Positions 12,050 to 24,782 of a stretch of DNA of 64,000 nucleotides are shown piece after piece. The DNA is taken from contig OZ020484.1 of the NCBI GenBank assembly GCA_963971405.1, positions 25,296,001 through 25,360,000 of the forward strand. Reading direction: 5' to 3'. Source of the stretch: Psococerastis gibbosa. Taxonomy: Eukaryota; Arthropoda; Insecta; Psocodea; Psocidae. Every line of letters starts with the position of its first letter. Positions within the stretch are counted from its first letter, which is position 1. Under the pieces are notes generated by a model. It searched no databases. It saw nothing but the letters and a program-made list of their open reading frames with translations, and was not told the DNA's origin. The position numbers and the translations under genes were made by a program.

Positions 12050-12263
12050 CATGTTGAGTAGTGGTACAGACTCACACTTTCATTCGAACAATTGTTGGTT
12101 CGAGTCCCACACTTGCTTCATTCTCTAGCCATGCTTCGGAGGGCATGTAAAGCAGGCGGTCCCGAGTCTTCCTAATTGAGTGTAAGAGAGGGCTTCAAAG
12201 CCCTAACTCCGCTAGGTTGGCTTAGTAATAGAACAAAAAAAGTCATTGTTTATTTATTTACTG
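12050..12263 (+). repeat. SINE-A, full-length copy
   Basis: The head carries a box B (GGTTCGAGTCCC). The body has TGCTTCGGAGGGCATGTAAA, GCAGGCGGTCCCG and GCTAGGTTGGCTTAGTAATA, and it ends in a TTTATTTATTTA tail. This matches the element-borne copies at 53767-53980 and 62299-62512 along its length, making this a tRNA-derived SINE of about 215 bp. Confidence 0.85.
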
Positions 12264-13845
12264 AAATTTGAAAAGCCTCCAAAAGGTGAATAATGTAAGA
12301 TTTTGGGTTTCACCAATCACCAAATTGAGATAAAAAATTGAAAAATAAAGTTCTATGCTTGCTTGAACATTCAACAATTAATTGTCAGTTATTACGGTTC
12401 GTTTGAGCTTTGAAGAACATCTGATAAACCTACGCCAACCGGTAATTACCAAGGTGTAGCACCCAATCTTTAGTATAGTTAATGGTTTCTGCCATCTAGC
12501 AGAATTCAAATTCTCGTGCTGAAGACATGGAAGCTAGCAGGTTGTTTCACCCAAACTATTTCTTGCTTAGCAAATAGCATGGTAATTAGCTAACGGACGG
12601 GTTAGTTAGCGCATTTCAAACGCACTCATAAGATAGAATAAATTCTTATATTCAAATCTTCCAAAGAAGCTGTGAATTCATTAATGAAAATGTAAAACAT
12701 GGCATCTGGCCGATTCGCGCCTCATATGGGGTCCTATAAATTTTACCTACTGTACTTTACAGTGGGGGCTTAGCTCCCAGTGTCTAATAATAATGCTCTT
12801 TCCTTGTCTCGGTGAGTTTAGGTTAAATCTAATTAGTTTTAAGTTCCCCCCCCCCCTTTTATTTAAATTGCCTTTGTTTGTCCCTATTAGATAAGCCACT
12901 GCATTACAACTTTTTACACAAAGATTTCATTACTGTATAAGATAGACAAAAGAAAGAAATAGATGGAAAGTTTTCCGATTCTCAAGAACCAATAAAGAAA
13001 ATAAGGCAAAAATATGGAGACCCATCAAAGAAGGAAAACAAAAGAGGGGGGCATAAAGATGGCCAAGTTGATAGAAAGTGGCTGGAAATACAATGACGTT
13101 TGGAATGAACACAGAGCTGAAATCCCATAAAATAGTGTTATTTCATTTGAACTCGGGCAGCCTTCCAAAAACAAACCAACAACCATGTCTGCCCACCATC
13201 TTTGTTTTCAAACTTTTCCTCCAGACTTATTCAATATCCTAATTATTATAGAAGAAAACTTTTTTGAAGAAGTTCGGATAGCTTATTAAATTTCTATACG
13301 TTGTCTTGGGTTTGTATACTTATTTGAAGGTGAACACGACAAGTTCAGTCAAAAACTGATGGGGGGGGGGGAACACCATGCCACAACAACCCTGTGAGGG
13401 TCTATAGGCTTGAGAACAGGTACAGATTTCTCTCTATGTTATTATTGTGTTAGTGTCGGATAATAATCTAAACAATAAAACTTTACTAAACTTACACAAT
13501 AAAAAATTAAGAAAATCTTGAGCGCTTTTTTACTCTGATTCATAACAACAAAATATCTAAACAACGGAATTAAATTGAACCTGAGAAAGCCGGGAGATTG
13601 TCAGTAGGTTGATCGGCTGTGCGGGAGGTAGAAGGATCTAAGTCGGAACCTGTAATCCTCTGGGACGTGGGAACCTGCAAGTAGGCCCTAAACAATTCGC
13701 AGTTTTACCATACAAACCATATGAGATAATCAATCAGGCGTGGCGGTGAGGTCGTGCTTCTGCATTGGGAGGTAGGAAGTGCAGTGTGATTGTGGCCGTT
13801 ATAGCGTTATTTTACACTGTAAGTTACTATTGACCAGTCAACATG
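12264..13845. other. No gene recognised; C and G runs
   Basis: Contains a C run at about 12846 and a G run at about 13362. Open frames are short and without motifs. Confidence 0.45.
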
Positions 13846-14142
13846 GCCGTGTCAAGGGGGGTGGTCCAAGGGGTCCGGACACCCCCCCCCCCCGTCGTTA
13901 AAAATTCCAAAATTCCATCATCAAAAAAGTATTTTCGTATACTTTCATTCTTTGTCAGTCCCTTCAAAAGGTCGTTTTAAATTAATAAAAAAGAAATTTG
14001 TTCTGTTCTTTCTATATTTCTACTTGTTGTATTTACCAAAATTCAGTTTTGCTTTCTTTAGCTCGGTATACACTACTATGGTAGTCTCGGGCCTACCCCC
14101 CCCCCCCCCCCTCGTCGCAAATCTATAGCTACGGCCTTGATA
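13846..14142. mobile_element. C-run MITE family H, copy 1
   Basis: Begins near ATGGCCGTGTCAAGGGGGGT and ends CTATAGCTACGGCCTTG, so the termini are inverted (CAAGGCCGTAGC type). It carries GGGGTCCGGAC followed by a long C run, and a second long C run near the right end. Related copies are at 43372-43500 and 50552-50716. Confidence 0.6.
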
Positions 14143-15696
14143 TAGCCTAGACTAGAGAATCAACAGAGGTCAGCCAACCCTGCGCCTATTCATTCATTCA
14201 GTCGTAAAAGCAAACCCGTCCCACGAGTCTTGTCAACAAAATTATGATCATAAATGAATCAATCTTCATAATAAGTACTAAACAATTAAAAATCCGCCAT
14301 CATTTTCCTCGAGTTTCCACATAAATTAACGTGTCTGTTGACACGCGAATCTCCCGGGGCTGGCTTTACACAAGTCTGTCCTCTGGAGACGTCTGCTTCC
14401 ACTTCATGTGCATGCAACGCCGATTATCTCAAAGTTTGTCAACCTCCGGCTGACTACCTGAACAGTAATAAGGAGGAACTAGTTTGCGATAGTATTAAGC
14501 AGTTACCACAGAGAACATTGCTAAGCGGAAAGCTTCTTAAAAGGAATAAGGATTATAATAAAATTAAATTTTGAATCAAATCTATGTCAACCGCTGAGCT
14601 TACTGATCACAATGATAAAACTTACGTTTGACTTGAACTCTGTTTACTGGTACGCCTTCACTTTAATATGATTAATTGAAATTTGAAGGGCCGCATATTT
14701 CTCCAAAAACTTACCCCTGTCAGAGGTAAAAATTATATGACCAAATTAATCTTTAATTGAACCAACGTAAATGAACAATAAGTGTAAATTATTTATCAAA
14801 AAATATATATCTAAGATATATCTATCAGATTGAAAAGTTACATCACAATAGCTAAAAGACTACCAAGGGCGTCAAGGGCGCCTCCCCCTGCGATAGGAAA
14901 TTGTTCCAACCTTGCTAAAAAATGTACCTAATTGTCATCTTGCCGCCCCCCTCCCCCTGCAAATTAATAAAATTACGTCCCTGACTACTACATCATCCAT
15001 CCGAAAACTTACCATTAAGCAATTGCGTTTTATAATTTGAAAACCCAGCCATTCCACTCTTGCAGTCTTCGTCAACTTATTTTTTCGAGTTTAGGAACTT
15101 CAAATTCCTCTGGTACACTTTCTCCAAGACTGTACGAGGGATGATGGATGCGCCACCCCCGGGGACACACTTCATACCGTGCTTCATAAGCTACCCGACG
15201 CGAGGGGGACACGAGGAGCTCGTTAGCGCCCCCCCCCCCCCGCTCCAGGCATCGCACCATTTCCCCTGCATTCTCGTGTAATCGTACAGACCTACAGAGA
15301 TTTCATTTTTTAATTTTTTACTATAACGAAACAAAACATGCTCTCTAATTTGAATTGTATTAGTGTGGCAGATTAATTTTCCCGGGCATACAAATGTTCA
15401 TGTTATACGTTTCATTTCTTTCCAAGCGTACTGCTAGTTGTAGTGTAGAAAGGGTGTGGTTCTGAGTACGAATGTGCTGCAAGGGTATATTGTAGCACTT
15501 AGAGCATCTAACATTTGCCTCTTGCTGCGAAAGTACATAACCTTCCTGATAATTTTCCCGGTTTTGCGTTGTCCATTCTTTCTCTTTCCTTTGCGTGGCT
15601 TCTTCGTGTTTGTTAATTTTTTAAGTAGGCCTACCGTTTTTACTACTATTATATTTTTGTTTACCAATTTATACGTTGTAAGGAAAGCTTTATGAC
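14143..15696. other. No gene recognised; C runs
   Basis: Includes C-rich blocks at 14880-14960 and a long C run near 15230. No coding sequence could be supported. Confidence 0.45.
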
Positions 15697-16175
15697 GGTA
15701 CAAATTTTCGGTTCCGAGATTTTAACGGAATTACACGTTTTGAGGTCCCAGGAACCCAAAAAAGTTGTTTTTACGTCGCTCTGTCTGTCTATTCATTAAT
15801 TTCCGGGCAAACTACTCAGTCGATTATGATGAAATTCGGCATGTAGGTTCACAAAAATCATACTTCGGGACTATTTTTTTATTTTGGGCTAACTCAATTT
15901 GGGGGGGGGGGGTTTAATTCTCAAAAACTCCAAAAAAAATATGCTCTGCCATTATTGCTGTGTGGTAATATGTTGGTCTTACCTAACTAGAATTTACCTC
16001 ACCTTCAGTGACGTTAGATGGACAACCCCCCTCCCCCCCCCCCCCGGGATATCGGAAATCTAACCATAGGAAAAGTATTTACCATGAAATTACTCATTTT
16101 CTCTATCTACTAATATTGATAAGTTGGAAAGCATGTTCGAGTAAACTTGGACCGGTTCTTTTATTTTATTTCATC
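15697..16175 (-). repeat. Interspersed repeat C, copy 2 (internally deleted)
   Basis: Reverse-orientation copy. It runs from ACACGTTTTGAGGTCCCAGG through CCGGGCAAACTACTCAGTCG, then jumps at about 15935 straight to TGCTCTGCCATTATTGCTGT and on to GGGATATCGG and GAAATTACTCATTTTCTCTA. Compared with 30400-31295 roughly 350 bp of the middle is missing. Confidence 0.75.
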
Positions 16176-17389
16176 GACACAGCTGAACTAGTTTAAACTC
16201 CTTCTTTGACTTTACTACTGAGGATCAACTGTCGTCTGTCATTAAATTTAGTAGCTATGCTTGGGACGTAGGGCGGATTCTACAATACAATTACTCCATA
16301 ATGTGTTCACCTCGTACCCTAATCAAGTTCACTATTTAAATCGTTGAATCGGCCTGAATAAATTTTCCTATAACACTTACCGGTCATTCTTTTTTACTTG
16401 TACTGTGTATAGCTACCTACATACTTTACATATAAACCCTGACCCAAAATACTGCGTTAATTTCAAAAAGCACCACAACTCAAATTATCATCTTGAGAGC
16501 TCCTGGATTCCCCTTAGTTAATTATATTCCTCTACAATTTCCAAAAGAGTGGCAACGCCTACCATCTGCCACACGGTACAGCTCACTTAATAAAACAGAT
16601 GTTTGCAATTCCTTACAAAAATTCTAGAGGCTTATTTTTACTTTAGTGGCTCTTTTATTGTGCACCTAGGCTCTACCTACGATAAATGTCCCTCAAAATT
16701 ACCAAATTGTTATCTTATGCCGATCAGATATCGGCGCACCCTGCCTTTTGGTTGTTTCCCTAGTGTTTACATAGGCACCAGCCTGACAGTTTCAAAACAC
16801 TTCTGTCGTTTTTACCTACTTCTTCTTCTTTATTGTATACCCTGAGATTATGATCAGGGCTCGCAGCACCCTTTTATCGTCCCTTTCATCCCCTGCTGTC
16901 GGCAGGTGTCGCTTCCTCTTTGTCCAAACAAACCAACAATCGACTGTGTTTATCGAGTTTATTGGCTGTTTTCTTGGTAGCACATTTCGATTATTTCCTG
17001 ATGGAATAAATTGTAGAAACATTGTTCAAAAATAGATTGAGGGAGTAGATAGTTTGAAAAATATTGTACGGTATTTGTTATTTGTGAATTTCGGGAATGC
17101 ATTGAGCTATAGATCGATAGATGACTATCATACTTTGAATTATTCAGTATGTGTTCAGTATACTGCATATTTTTTTGAATTCGTTGACTTCAAGAGTTTG
17201 ACAGGTGTGGTATTGCCTAATGTGCAGTATACTATCGTATCCTATTATAATATGGTTCTTTTTAAACTATTTTTTGTATTCATACATTCCACAATAGTTA
17301 ACAGGAAGACTGACTGAGTTTTTTTCATCTAAGTACTTTACCAATCGGCAATTTCAAAACAGGAGAAACTCATAAAAATACTCTCGGTG
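16176..17389. other. No gene recognised
   Basis: AT-rich, with several short overlapping open frames on both strands and no domain signature. Confidence 0.45.
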
Positions 17390-17782
17390 TTAAGAGGATA
17401 TATACGTAGAAAATTGGCACCCCAGTCGCTAAAATAAAATCATTTTCATTTTTTATTTAATTAACTCAGCAAGTTATTAAAAATTTGGCTCATCTTGGTT
17501 GCAGAAGACTACTTCGTGCATCATATAATCGGGTATTTTTACTTTTTGGTTTTGTAGTCCTTCCAAAAATCGCAGAATACTCGAAATTTTAATCCTGTCT
17601 GGTATTTATGAAAGAACTAAGATAACAAAAATTTAATATTTCCTATTATATGATATATGAAGTAGTCTTCTACAACTTCCATAGGCCAAATCTTTAATGA
17701 TTTGCTTTGTTAATTAAATAAAAAAAATAAGAAATCAATAAAAACAACAAATTTTTCATTTTCTACGTAGCATGTCCTCTTA
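17390..17782. mobile_element. Foldback/MITE element (TTAAGAGGA termini)
   Basis: TTAAGAGGATATATACGTAG at the left mirrors CTACGTAGCATGTCCTCTTAA-type sequence at the right. Inside, GAAGACTACTTCGTGCATCA mirrors a GAAGTAGTCTTCTACAAC block. A related element is at 21298-21640. It is non-coding. Confidence 0.65.
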
Positions 17783-17889
17783 AAGGAATTTCCCTATAAT
17801 TCGTCAGCCCATATCACCCTAATGGTATTTTTAATACTTTTTACAAATCGCACTCTGCGCTCAGTAATTATTGTTACTGCTACACTATG

Positions 17890-18055
17890 CCTAAGTCCTA
17901 CACTTCCTACATTTTCTGGCCATGCTTCGGAGGGCATGTAAAGCAGGCGGTCCCGGAACTTCCTAGTTGAGTCTAAGAGAGGGCTTTATAGCCCTAACTC
18001 CGCTAGGTTGGCTTAGTAATAGAACAAAAAGTCCTTAGTTATTTATTTTATTTTA
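17890..18055 (+). repeat. SINE-A, 5'-truncated copy
   Basis: Starts within the tRNA-unrelated body (CACTTCCTACATTTTCTGGC) and runs through GGTTGGCTTAGTAATAGAAC to an ATTT-type tail. Confidence 0.8.
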
Positions 18056-18970
18056 ATTTTAATAGTTTGCTGTATACAAAGTTTACAGCTTACACTATTA
18101 TTGGCAGGTTTAACGAAGAATTCCTCACCTTCATTCCTTCATAGCCACGAAGTTTTCAAGTTATACAACAGGGAAAATTCCTGTTATACAATAGGAAAAA
18201 GTCCTGCTACACAACAGGAAAAATTGTGCCTGCTGATATTAATTAATCTTCAAGTTAACAATGGTCCTTTACTTCCTATTCTCATTTATAAATTGGAAAC
18301 CCATTTATTAGGTCTGGTAGGTAGGCCTACTGGAATATGGGATGCAACTCCTAAATCAAATGAAATATGCAGAAACATCTCGCAATCGCATCTGCCATGA
18401 TGTTCATGTTGAATTAAGTTCCTACATGGCTGTATAATTTATGGATATGTTCTGTATCAGTGTTTGTCCAGTTATTGTGTTGGCACTAATGACGGGTAAT
18501 ATGCAGCAAAGGGAGCCGGCAGTTAATGGGTATAAATTGCTTTCATTTGCGACGTCAAAAGACACTTGAGCTTCTTTATAGGCGGCAGTGCTATGTTAAT
18601 TCCAATGTTAGTGCATGTAGCCACGTCATTTAAGCCTATTGTTTTCTCTGTATACAGTATGTACCTATAATAATTTATGAATAATTGCGGGAAGAAACGG
18701 CATCCACGTATATGCTACCGATTAGATCAGACAATAGGCTGAAGGCTTGGCTTGTAAACTTCTGTATATTGTAGACACTAGTACCAGGTACCGAAGTGAG
18801 GAAACGATTCACGGGAAACTCTCACATTTATAGTATAGTTAGTATTCTAAGTACTAGTGTCAACCTAATTGAGAAATTTTCCATCTTAATTTCTATCTAG
18901 CGAACTATAAAACTATTCACAGTCTGTGATGAGTACCGTACGGTGCCCAATGTTTAACTAGGTTATCCTG
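18056..18970. other. No gene recognised
   Basis: Contains a short imperfect tandem array near 18160-18230 (units like ACAACAGGAAAAATTCCTG). No supported gene. Confidence 0.45.
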
Positions 18971-19150
18971 TATAGACTTGCTCTTCTTCTGAGGTCACAA
19001 TCGCAACGATTGGTTGTCAGCAACTCCAGCTCTCTCAGTTCTGCGCCTTCCTCTTCAGTTCTTGGTACGTTCGAGCTCCTGCGTCCTCCTTCAGTTCATC
19101 CATGAATTCCTTCTTCGGCCGCCCTCTTCTATTGGATCCTTCCTTGCACT
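18971..19150 (-). pseudogene. LINE reverse-transcriptase C-terminal remnant
   Basis: Minus-strand translation gives NRRGRPKKEFMDELKED followed by ARTYQELKRKAQN and then a stop. This is the arginine-rich GRGRPKKRW..D(I/L)KED...T..E..R.AQDR pattern typical of the extreme C-terminus of many non-LTR retrotransposon polyproteins. The fragment is isolated, about 60 codons, interrupted, and has no upstream polymerase domain in frame. It is a dead 5'-truncated insertion. Confidence 0.6.
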
Positions 19151-19455
19151 GTAGGGTCTATTATTCTATTCTATATTTAATCTATTATTTATTTTTCCTT
19201 CGAATTGGCTCTAGGGTTGGGAAATTATGGCAATAGAAAATTAATCCTTGCATAATGTGTCATTTAGCAAATCTGTGCCTTCTGGTACTGAGCATGAGAG
19301 TCGGAAACCATGCCTATTAACAAATGTACGGCATAATTATCGTTTTCAAAATGCAATAAATCTGCGAAATAGTGTAATTTGGGTTTTTGTGGCTAGAAGC
19401 TTTCACCTGTCGAGCATAACAAACAGCTACTATAAAATCAACTGATTTGAGTACA

Positions 19456-19867
19456 CAGTATATTCCATGGATTTTAATAATAATACTAGATAACGAACTC
19501 CCCTGCATATTTTGAAGCCAGCCGCCATTGCTATAAGTGGATAGAAAACGTTGTTTACATTCATTAACACCTTGCGTACTTATGAGATTTCCTAACATTT
19601 TCTGTGAAAATTACGTTCAAAAGTTCAATCTTTCAGTTTATTTTCAGTGGATTTTGATCAATAGTTACATAAAAGACAATATTAACTGAAATTAAATCAA
19701 GATAAAATTTATTTCGTCGAGAAGTACTCATTTAATAACAGGCACTTTGCGTTCTTTCCGTTCTTTCTATCCACTTATAGCAATGGCGGATGGCTTCACA
19801 ACACTCCCTACAGATACCATGGGAGTTCGATATCTAGTATTATTATTAAAATCTATGGTATATACTG
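19456..19867. mobile_element. Foldback/MITE element with ~95-bp arms
   Basis: The left arm CAGTATATTCCATGGATTTT is mirrored at the right end (AAAATCTATGGTATATACTG). Further in, GCCGCCATTGCTATAAGTGG mirrors CCACTTATAGCAATGGCGG. The ~410-bp element is non-coding. Confidence 0.7.
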
Positions 19868-19982
19868 ATTTAATATTATCCATTAAGATGTATATAGAGC
19901 CAGTTAAACTTATCTCTAGAGAATGATTATTATTTAGTATTTTTTTAATGACTTTTTATGGACCCAGGCCTACTATGGCCAA

Positions 19983-20180
19983 CGACCCCATGGATTTCGG
20001 ACATTATTTGTATTGTTTCCGTATGAATTTTTGGCCATTGGCAAACTGGTAAACGTTCTCGATGTCAACCTACACCGGCTACAAGCGATAATGGACCAGC
20101 TGAGACAATCTTACCATTAACGCAATGAAACAGGCGAAAGCATGACTTAACCAAGTACAGATACGAGTCCCTAAAGATAC
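19983..20180 (+). repeat. Interspersed repeat G, copy 1
   Basis: Contains ACGACCCCATGGATTTCGGA, CATTGGCAAACTGGTA and TTACCATTAACGCAATG. A reverse-orientation copy spans 32096-32300. Its nature is unknown. Confidence 0.6.
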
Positions 20181-20940
20181 GAGTTTCTAGAGAATGATTG
20201 TCGGCAGCGGAAGTGAGAGTGAAGGGATATTAATAATCACGCAGCCCGAGTAGCCCCCGTTATTTTGAAGATAACTTCTATTGTATACTAATTACAATAC
20301 CGTAGGCCTATACAAAGTATTAAAAATGAACATAAATTATGTGCATGTACTGACGTTCTGTGCGAACGTATGGACTGCTTTTCAGTTTTCTGTGTGGCAA
20401 CTTGTAATACAATACGTTTGCAAATGTCTGCCTTATTACCCATCATAAACGAATGAAAGTACTGATAAACATAGAGAAATAGGTACGGCACATGCAATAT
20501 ATTGCAGTACCCTGTCTTAACATGATGATAAATGAAGTTGTTTGCGTGCATTCAGATATTATAGCAGATTTAAATGGTAATGTTTTCTTCTAATTAGCTG
20601 CAGACAAATGTATGGGATCTTAAGAAGCAATGTAATTTGCAAACTGATGCGCTTTATATGGTAATGCCGTGTCTGGGAATTGGGTTTCCATGGTACTTTT
20701 TAACCTACTACCATAATATCTTAATACTCGACTGTTATATTGTTACTTCTAGTGCTCTTTGTAAAGCAAAGTGATTTTGAAAGAATTATGGAGTTTTATC
20801 TTCGTAGAAGTTCTTGAAGAAAAGGTACAATGGGTTCGGGAGATTGGGTGCTAGTTCAGACTTTATAAAAGAGTAGCTTATCAGTAAAACTAACCATTGG
20901 CATTGTTTTTGGAAGCACAGTCCTTCTTGTTGGAAATGGA
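20181..20940. other. No gene recognised
   Basis: AT-rich; nothing supported. Confidence 0.4.
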
Positions 20941-21195
20941 GACTTGCAGCAACTTGCAGTCCCAGCACTTTGAACGCTGTGCACCATATTTCTGCTATGT
21001 TCAAGGGTCTCAATGATCTCTATTGACCCGCAGCAACTTGCATTCCAAGCAATTTGAACGCTGTTCACCCTATTTCTCATATATTCAAGGGTCTCATAAA
21101 TCTCTATTGACTTGCAGTCCGAGCAACTTGAACGCTGTGCACCATATTCCTGCTATGTTCAAGGGTCCCAATGACCATGTACATGACAGAGACAG
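20941..21195. repeat. Three-copy tandem repeat, unit about 74-84 bp
   Basis: The marker TTGAACGCTGT recurs at about 20970, 21054 and 21128, each followed by CACC, then CTATGTTCAAGGGTC-like sequence and a CAATGA-type end. A degenerate fourth relative (GCAACTTGCAGTCCGACCAA) lies at about 22970-23050. Confidence 0.75.
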
Positions 21196-21297
21196 TGCAA
21201 AAACATGTGCTGAACACGTGTAGGTCTGATGGGATTTAGTTGAAAAAATGAAATCCAGTAGAAATGAAATTCAGTAGATCTGAAGAGTGTACGTATA

Positions 21298-21640
21298 CCG
21301 TAGGAAATAGTTACCCCAAAATTCGTTGTTTTACAGACTTTTTTTTAGTTAAATGGGAGAAGACTACTTCATGCATAATATAATAGGCTATTTTTAATTT
21401 TTGGTACCGTAGCTTTTCCAAAAAAATGATTGAGGGCTAAAATTTCACGTAAAATACTATAGATACCATAAAAAACTACAAAACCAAAAATTAATATTAC
21501 TCTCTTATGTGATGCATAAAGTTTTGTTCTACAACTTAAATGAACCAATATTTTAATTACTGTACTTGCTTAGTTAATTAAATAAACAATAAGAAGTATT
21601 ACATTTCGGGCTGCCAAATTCCTACGGGACGTACGCTCTT
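21298..21640. mobile_element. Foldback/MITE element related to 17390-17782
   Basis: ACCGTAGGAAAT at the left mirrors ATTCCTACGGGA at the right. The interior shares GAAGACTACTTCATGCATAA and TTAATTAAATAAACAATAAG with the element at 17390-17782. A weaker remnant may lie at 42425-42600. Confidence 0.5.
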
Positions 21641-23559
21641 AAGATCCCATCTGGGTAAAATTCTAACAAAGCAGGTAAAATAACAGGGGATAAAATTATT
21701 AACTCAAATTATACGCATATTGTTTCACACATACATTATTCAGCATCATGAGCTGTTTGTAAAAGGGAGTTGGAAAAATGGAACGAACGTAATACCTGTA
21801 TATAAGCTGCCATGCCCAAGCTCGGAAACAACAAAGTTTAATGGGACAGTAACGCAAATAAAGTGCGTACTACAGCTCATGAAAAATGGTGTAAATGTTA
21901 TTACTAAACTATAACGCACACGATGGGACGCCTCGAATTTTCATCACAAAGTAATAATGTCCCCTTTGTTGGCCCAGTAGTTATACGGTACTCGTACACA
22001 AATAGACCTACATTACTTTGTGGGCAGTAATTACCCTGCAAAATATTATGACAAACAAAGAACAGTTATACATATAAAGAGAGTATAATGTAAACATGAC
22101 AAAGAGAAGGGTCACATTAATAAGGGGCAGAGGTCACAACGGCCGGACCTCGCCGCATTATATATTCCGACACATTTTACAATTTTTTCGCGCACTCTAT
22201 AGCCCAACTCTGCCCTCCCCTGAAACCCTAAAGCAGAACCCTTTGTTGGAAGACTTTAAAATCCACCCTTTTTTTCGTGTAAAATCCAATGGGGGATTTT
22301 TTTGGTAGTCGAAACTGGCCGTGAGCTGTTAATGAGTCGGGCAATGTGCCTATATGTCGTCCAGTGCTGAGGGAGATGGGCTGGGGTGAAGGGAGGGGGG
22401 GGGGGGTCATAAATATTTTTGTAGCTTCATTTTGCAAGCTACAACGCGGTGTTTTTTAAATTGGATCTCATGCACGTTATATGTCACTTGTAATTCACGT
22501 GTGATAGATTAAACTGAGTGTGCGTTGTGACGAGTTTTAATTTCTATGGTAATTAGCTTTTTTAATTTTAGTTTTATGCAAATAAATGGGGAAAGACAGC
22601 TGGGCTATTTGGGTAGTTATTCATAGTCAAATTCGGAGTAAATTTTTGGTGGGCTAGGCTATACCTGTATAACGTTATTATGTAAATTATTGAACTGTAC
22701 TTGCTTAAAAATACAGTACACGTACCGTACTTATATTTATGAATTTAAATAAAATTATATTTTTTTTAATTTCTGGGACCACTCGCCACGCCTCTTATGA
22801 CCAACCATAAGCATAGTATGTAGCCAGGATTAAAAAATATTTTTGGCGCTTTGGAATGTTTCATCTCACCTAAATAGAACTTTAGCTTAGTCCATGTTGT
22901 ATACCCTTATTCCTCCATTGGTCATAGTTTGTTGAAACACAGTGCTTCTTATCGGCATTCTTGACTTGAAGCAACTTGCAGTCCGACCAATCTAAAAAAA
23001 ACAATGCGCATCCAATAAACTGCTATGTTCAGTGTCCTCAATGACCGTGTACTAAGATAGATGTTGCCAGTGTTGTCCATGTACTCGAAAGAGTACTGCG
23101 CGTGCGCTTAAATAGAAGAAATGAAAATACCTACATAAAAAAAAACTTCATCCCAATTTTTAATTCAGATTTGATTCAACTTTATTTCGAAATCTAAAAA
23201 GCGCATTACTTCGAAATATCAGCTAAAAGTAATGAAAATCGATAACCATAATTTGTGCAGATAGCATCATCGCAAGCGATTGAACCTCTCTCTCTCCAAG
23301 TCACTTAAATTCTTCAAAAAAAAAAAAAAAAAAATCGCAACCCAGAGTGGAAGAAAAGTATATTCGGTACTTTGCCCGTAATTGTTTTCCAATTCGCCCA
23401 CTTTTTAATGGTTAATAATTTTTCTCGAAGCGAGGGCAAAGTTTCGGAAAACGATCCTACTTGCTGCTGGTGTTGAACTGTTTAAACTCTCCCTGCAGTA
23501 ATAACGGGAAATGATGTAGAGTACCCCTTGTTGTTTTACTCGCTCTTTTCAAGAATAAG
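21641..23559. other. No gene recognised; G run and poly-A
   Basis: A G run occurs at about 22396 and a ~19-bp A run at about 23316. The block at 22958-23060 is a degenerate relative of the 20941-21195 tandem unit. No supported gene. Confidence 0.45.
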
Positions 23560-24372
23560 GGCTCAGCACTTACTCGTAGATTTTTCATTTTTATTATGAA
23601 GTTTGTCTGAAAATTTATGTGGAAAATGCCAGGGACAAAAGGAAAGTTGTTTTAAATTACGCGACTGCGATTTCATTCTAAAATCCCCATTTTAAAGTTT
23701 TTAGACTGAACTATTTTCACATTTGAGCACGTAACTAATTATGGTCATACTGTACAGTAAGCATGACAATAGGCTACTTGACAGTCAAAACAATAAAATA
23801 TTAAATAATAAGGTATTTTAAAGGTTAACAATAATAATACAATATGTTTTTTGCATGAATAAAAATTGTACATATTAAAAATATAAATAAATACATGCGA
23901 GTGTTTTTAGCTTTGGATTAAAAGAGCCAAAACGCCAACAGACATAGGTGACATGAAAATGACGTCACAGTGTAATCGTCAACATGCGATGGGTCACCAC
24001 CTACCACCCTCGTGGCATCAGAAATTATATCTCACTCCAATCCCACTTGACCCACGTTTTAGCCATCAAACTTAAATAATTAATGGGAAAACACAATTTT
24101 TCCCCCTGCTAAATAATATTTCTTTTTAAAGAAAAAAAAATCATTTTAAGGGGTCAAAACAAACCTACCTACTAATGCATTAATCTAGCGGATAGCTTAT
24201 TCAGTTGTTTTATCTACAATAGTTGGAGCCTTTGACCACGTCACTCCACGTTTTCCTCGAACCATTCAAAAAATACCAGTTCACCCCTTACTCGTAGATA
24301 TTCTTAATTTTATTGTGGAACTTGTTCCAAAATTTATGTGAAAAGAAGGACAATGGAAAAGAAAAGTTTTGG
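23560..24372 (+). repeat. Direct repeat pair (23560-23655 and 24282-24372)
   Basis: Both blocks contain CTTACTCGTAGAT, then AAAATTTATGTG and GACAA(A/T)GGAAA, in the same order. They are diverged, and I see no gene between them. Confidence 0.45.
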
Positions 24373-24782
24373 ATCAGTGATGGAAGTTATACAGTATCAG
24401 CGTTTTGACCTTTTTCAAATTTTTATTTTTTATTCACCATAAACTGGTCAGCATCGGCTGAAATGTTCTTTCTGACCCCTCAGGCTTCTGAAAATGTTAA
24501 AGTGAGGCTTGAAAATTGGAATAAAATACAAGCGCCTATAAATATTTTACCAACTTTTGACTTATAGACTTCATGGTTTCGTAACTTCTTAGAGCTGACT
24601 CATTATCAAATTCAATGCCAATCCTAGAAACATTTGGGTATATCATCAGCTTTGTACCGTATATCAAAATTCTCCATTATAATTTAGACAAATGACTGAG
24701 AGGGGAGGTCTGATTCATTCTGTTTATTGTAGATTATGTAGAACTCTATCACTACCCGCAAATCACAATCCTTAGCTGTTTT

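Noticed and set aside
15072-15281. Overlapping open frames on both strands with Pro/Gly-rich ends
   Set aside because: They run through a C homopolymer and have no conserved motif.
16816-17022. Basic 68-codon minus-strand frame (TKRKRHLPTAGDERDDK)
   Set aside because: It looked like a transposon protein end, but I could not match it to a family and it overlaps open frames on the other strand.
20941-21195. CRISPR-like array
   Set aside because: Only three imperfect ~80-bp units without constant spacers, in a eukaryotic sequence; an ordinary tandem repeat.
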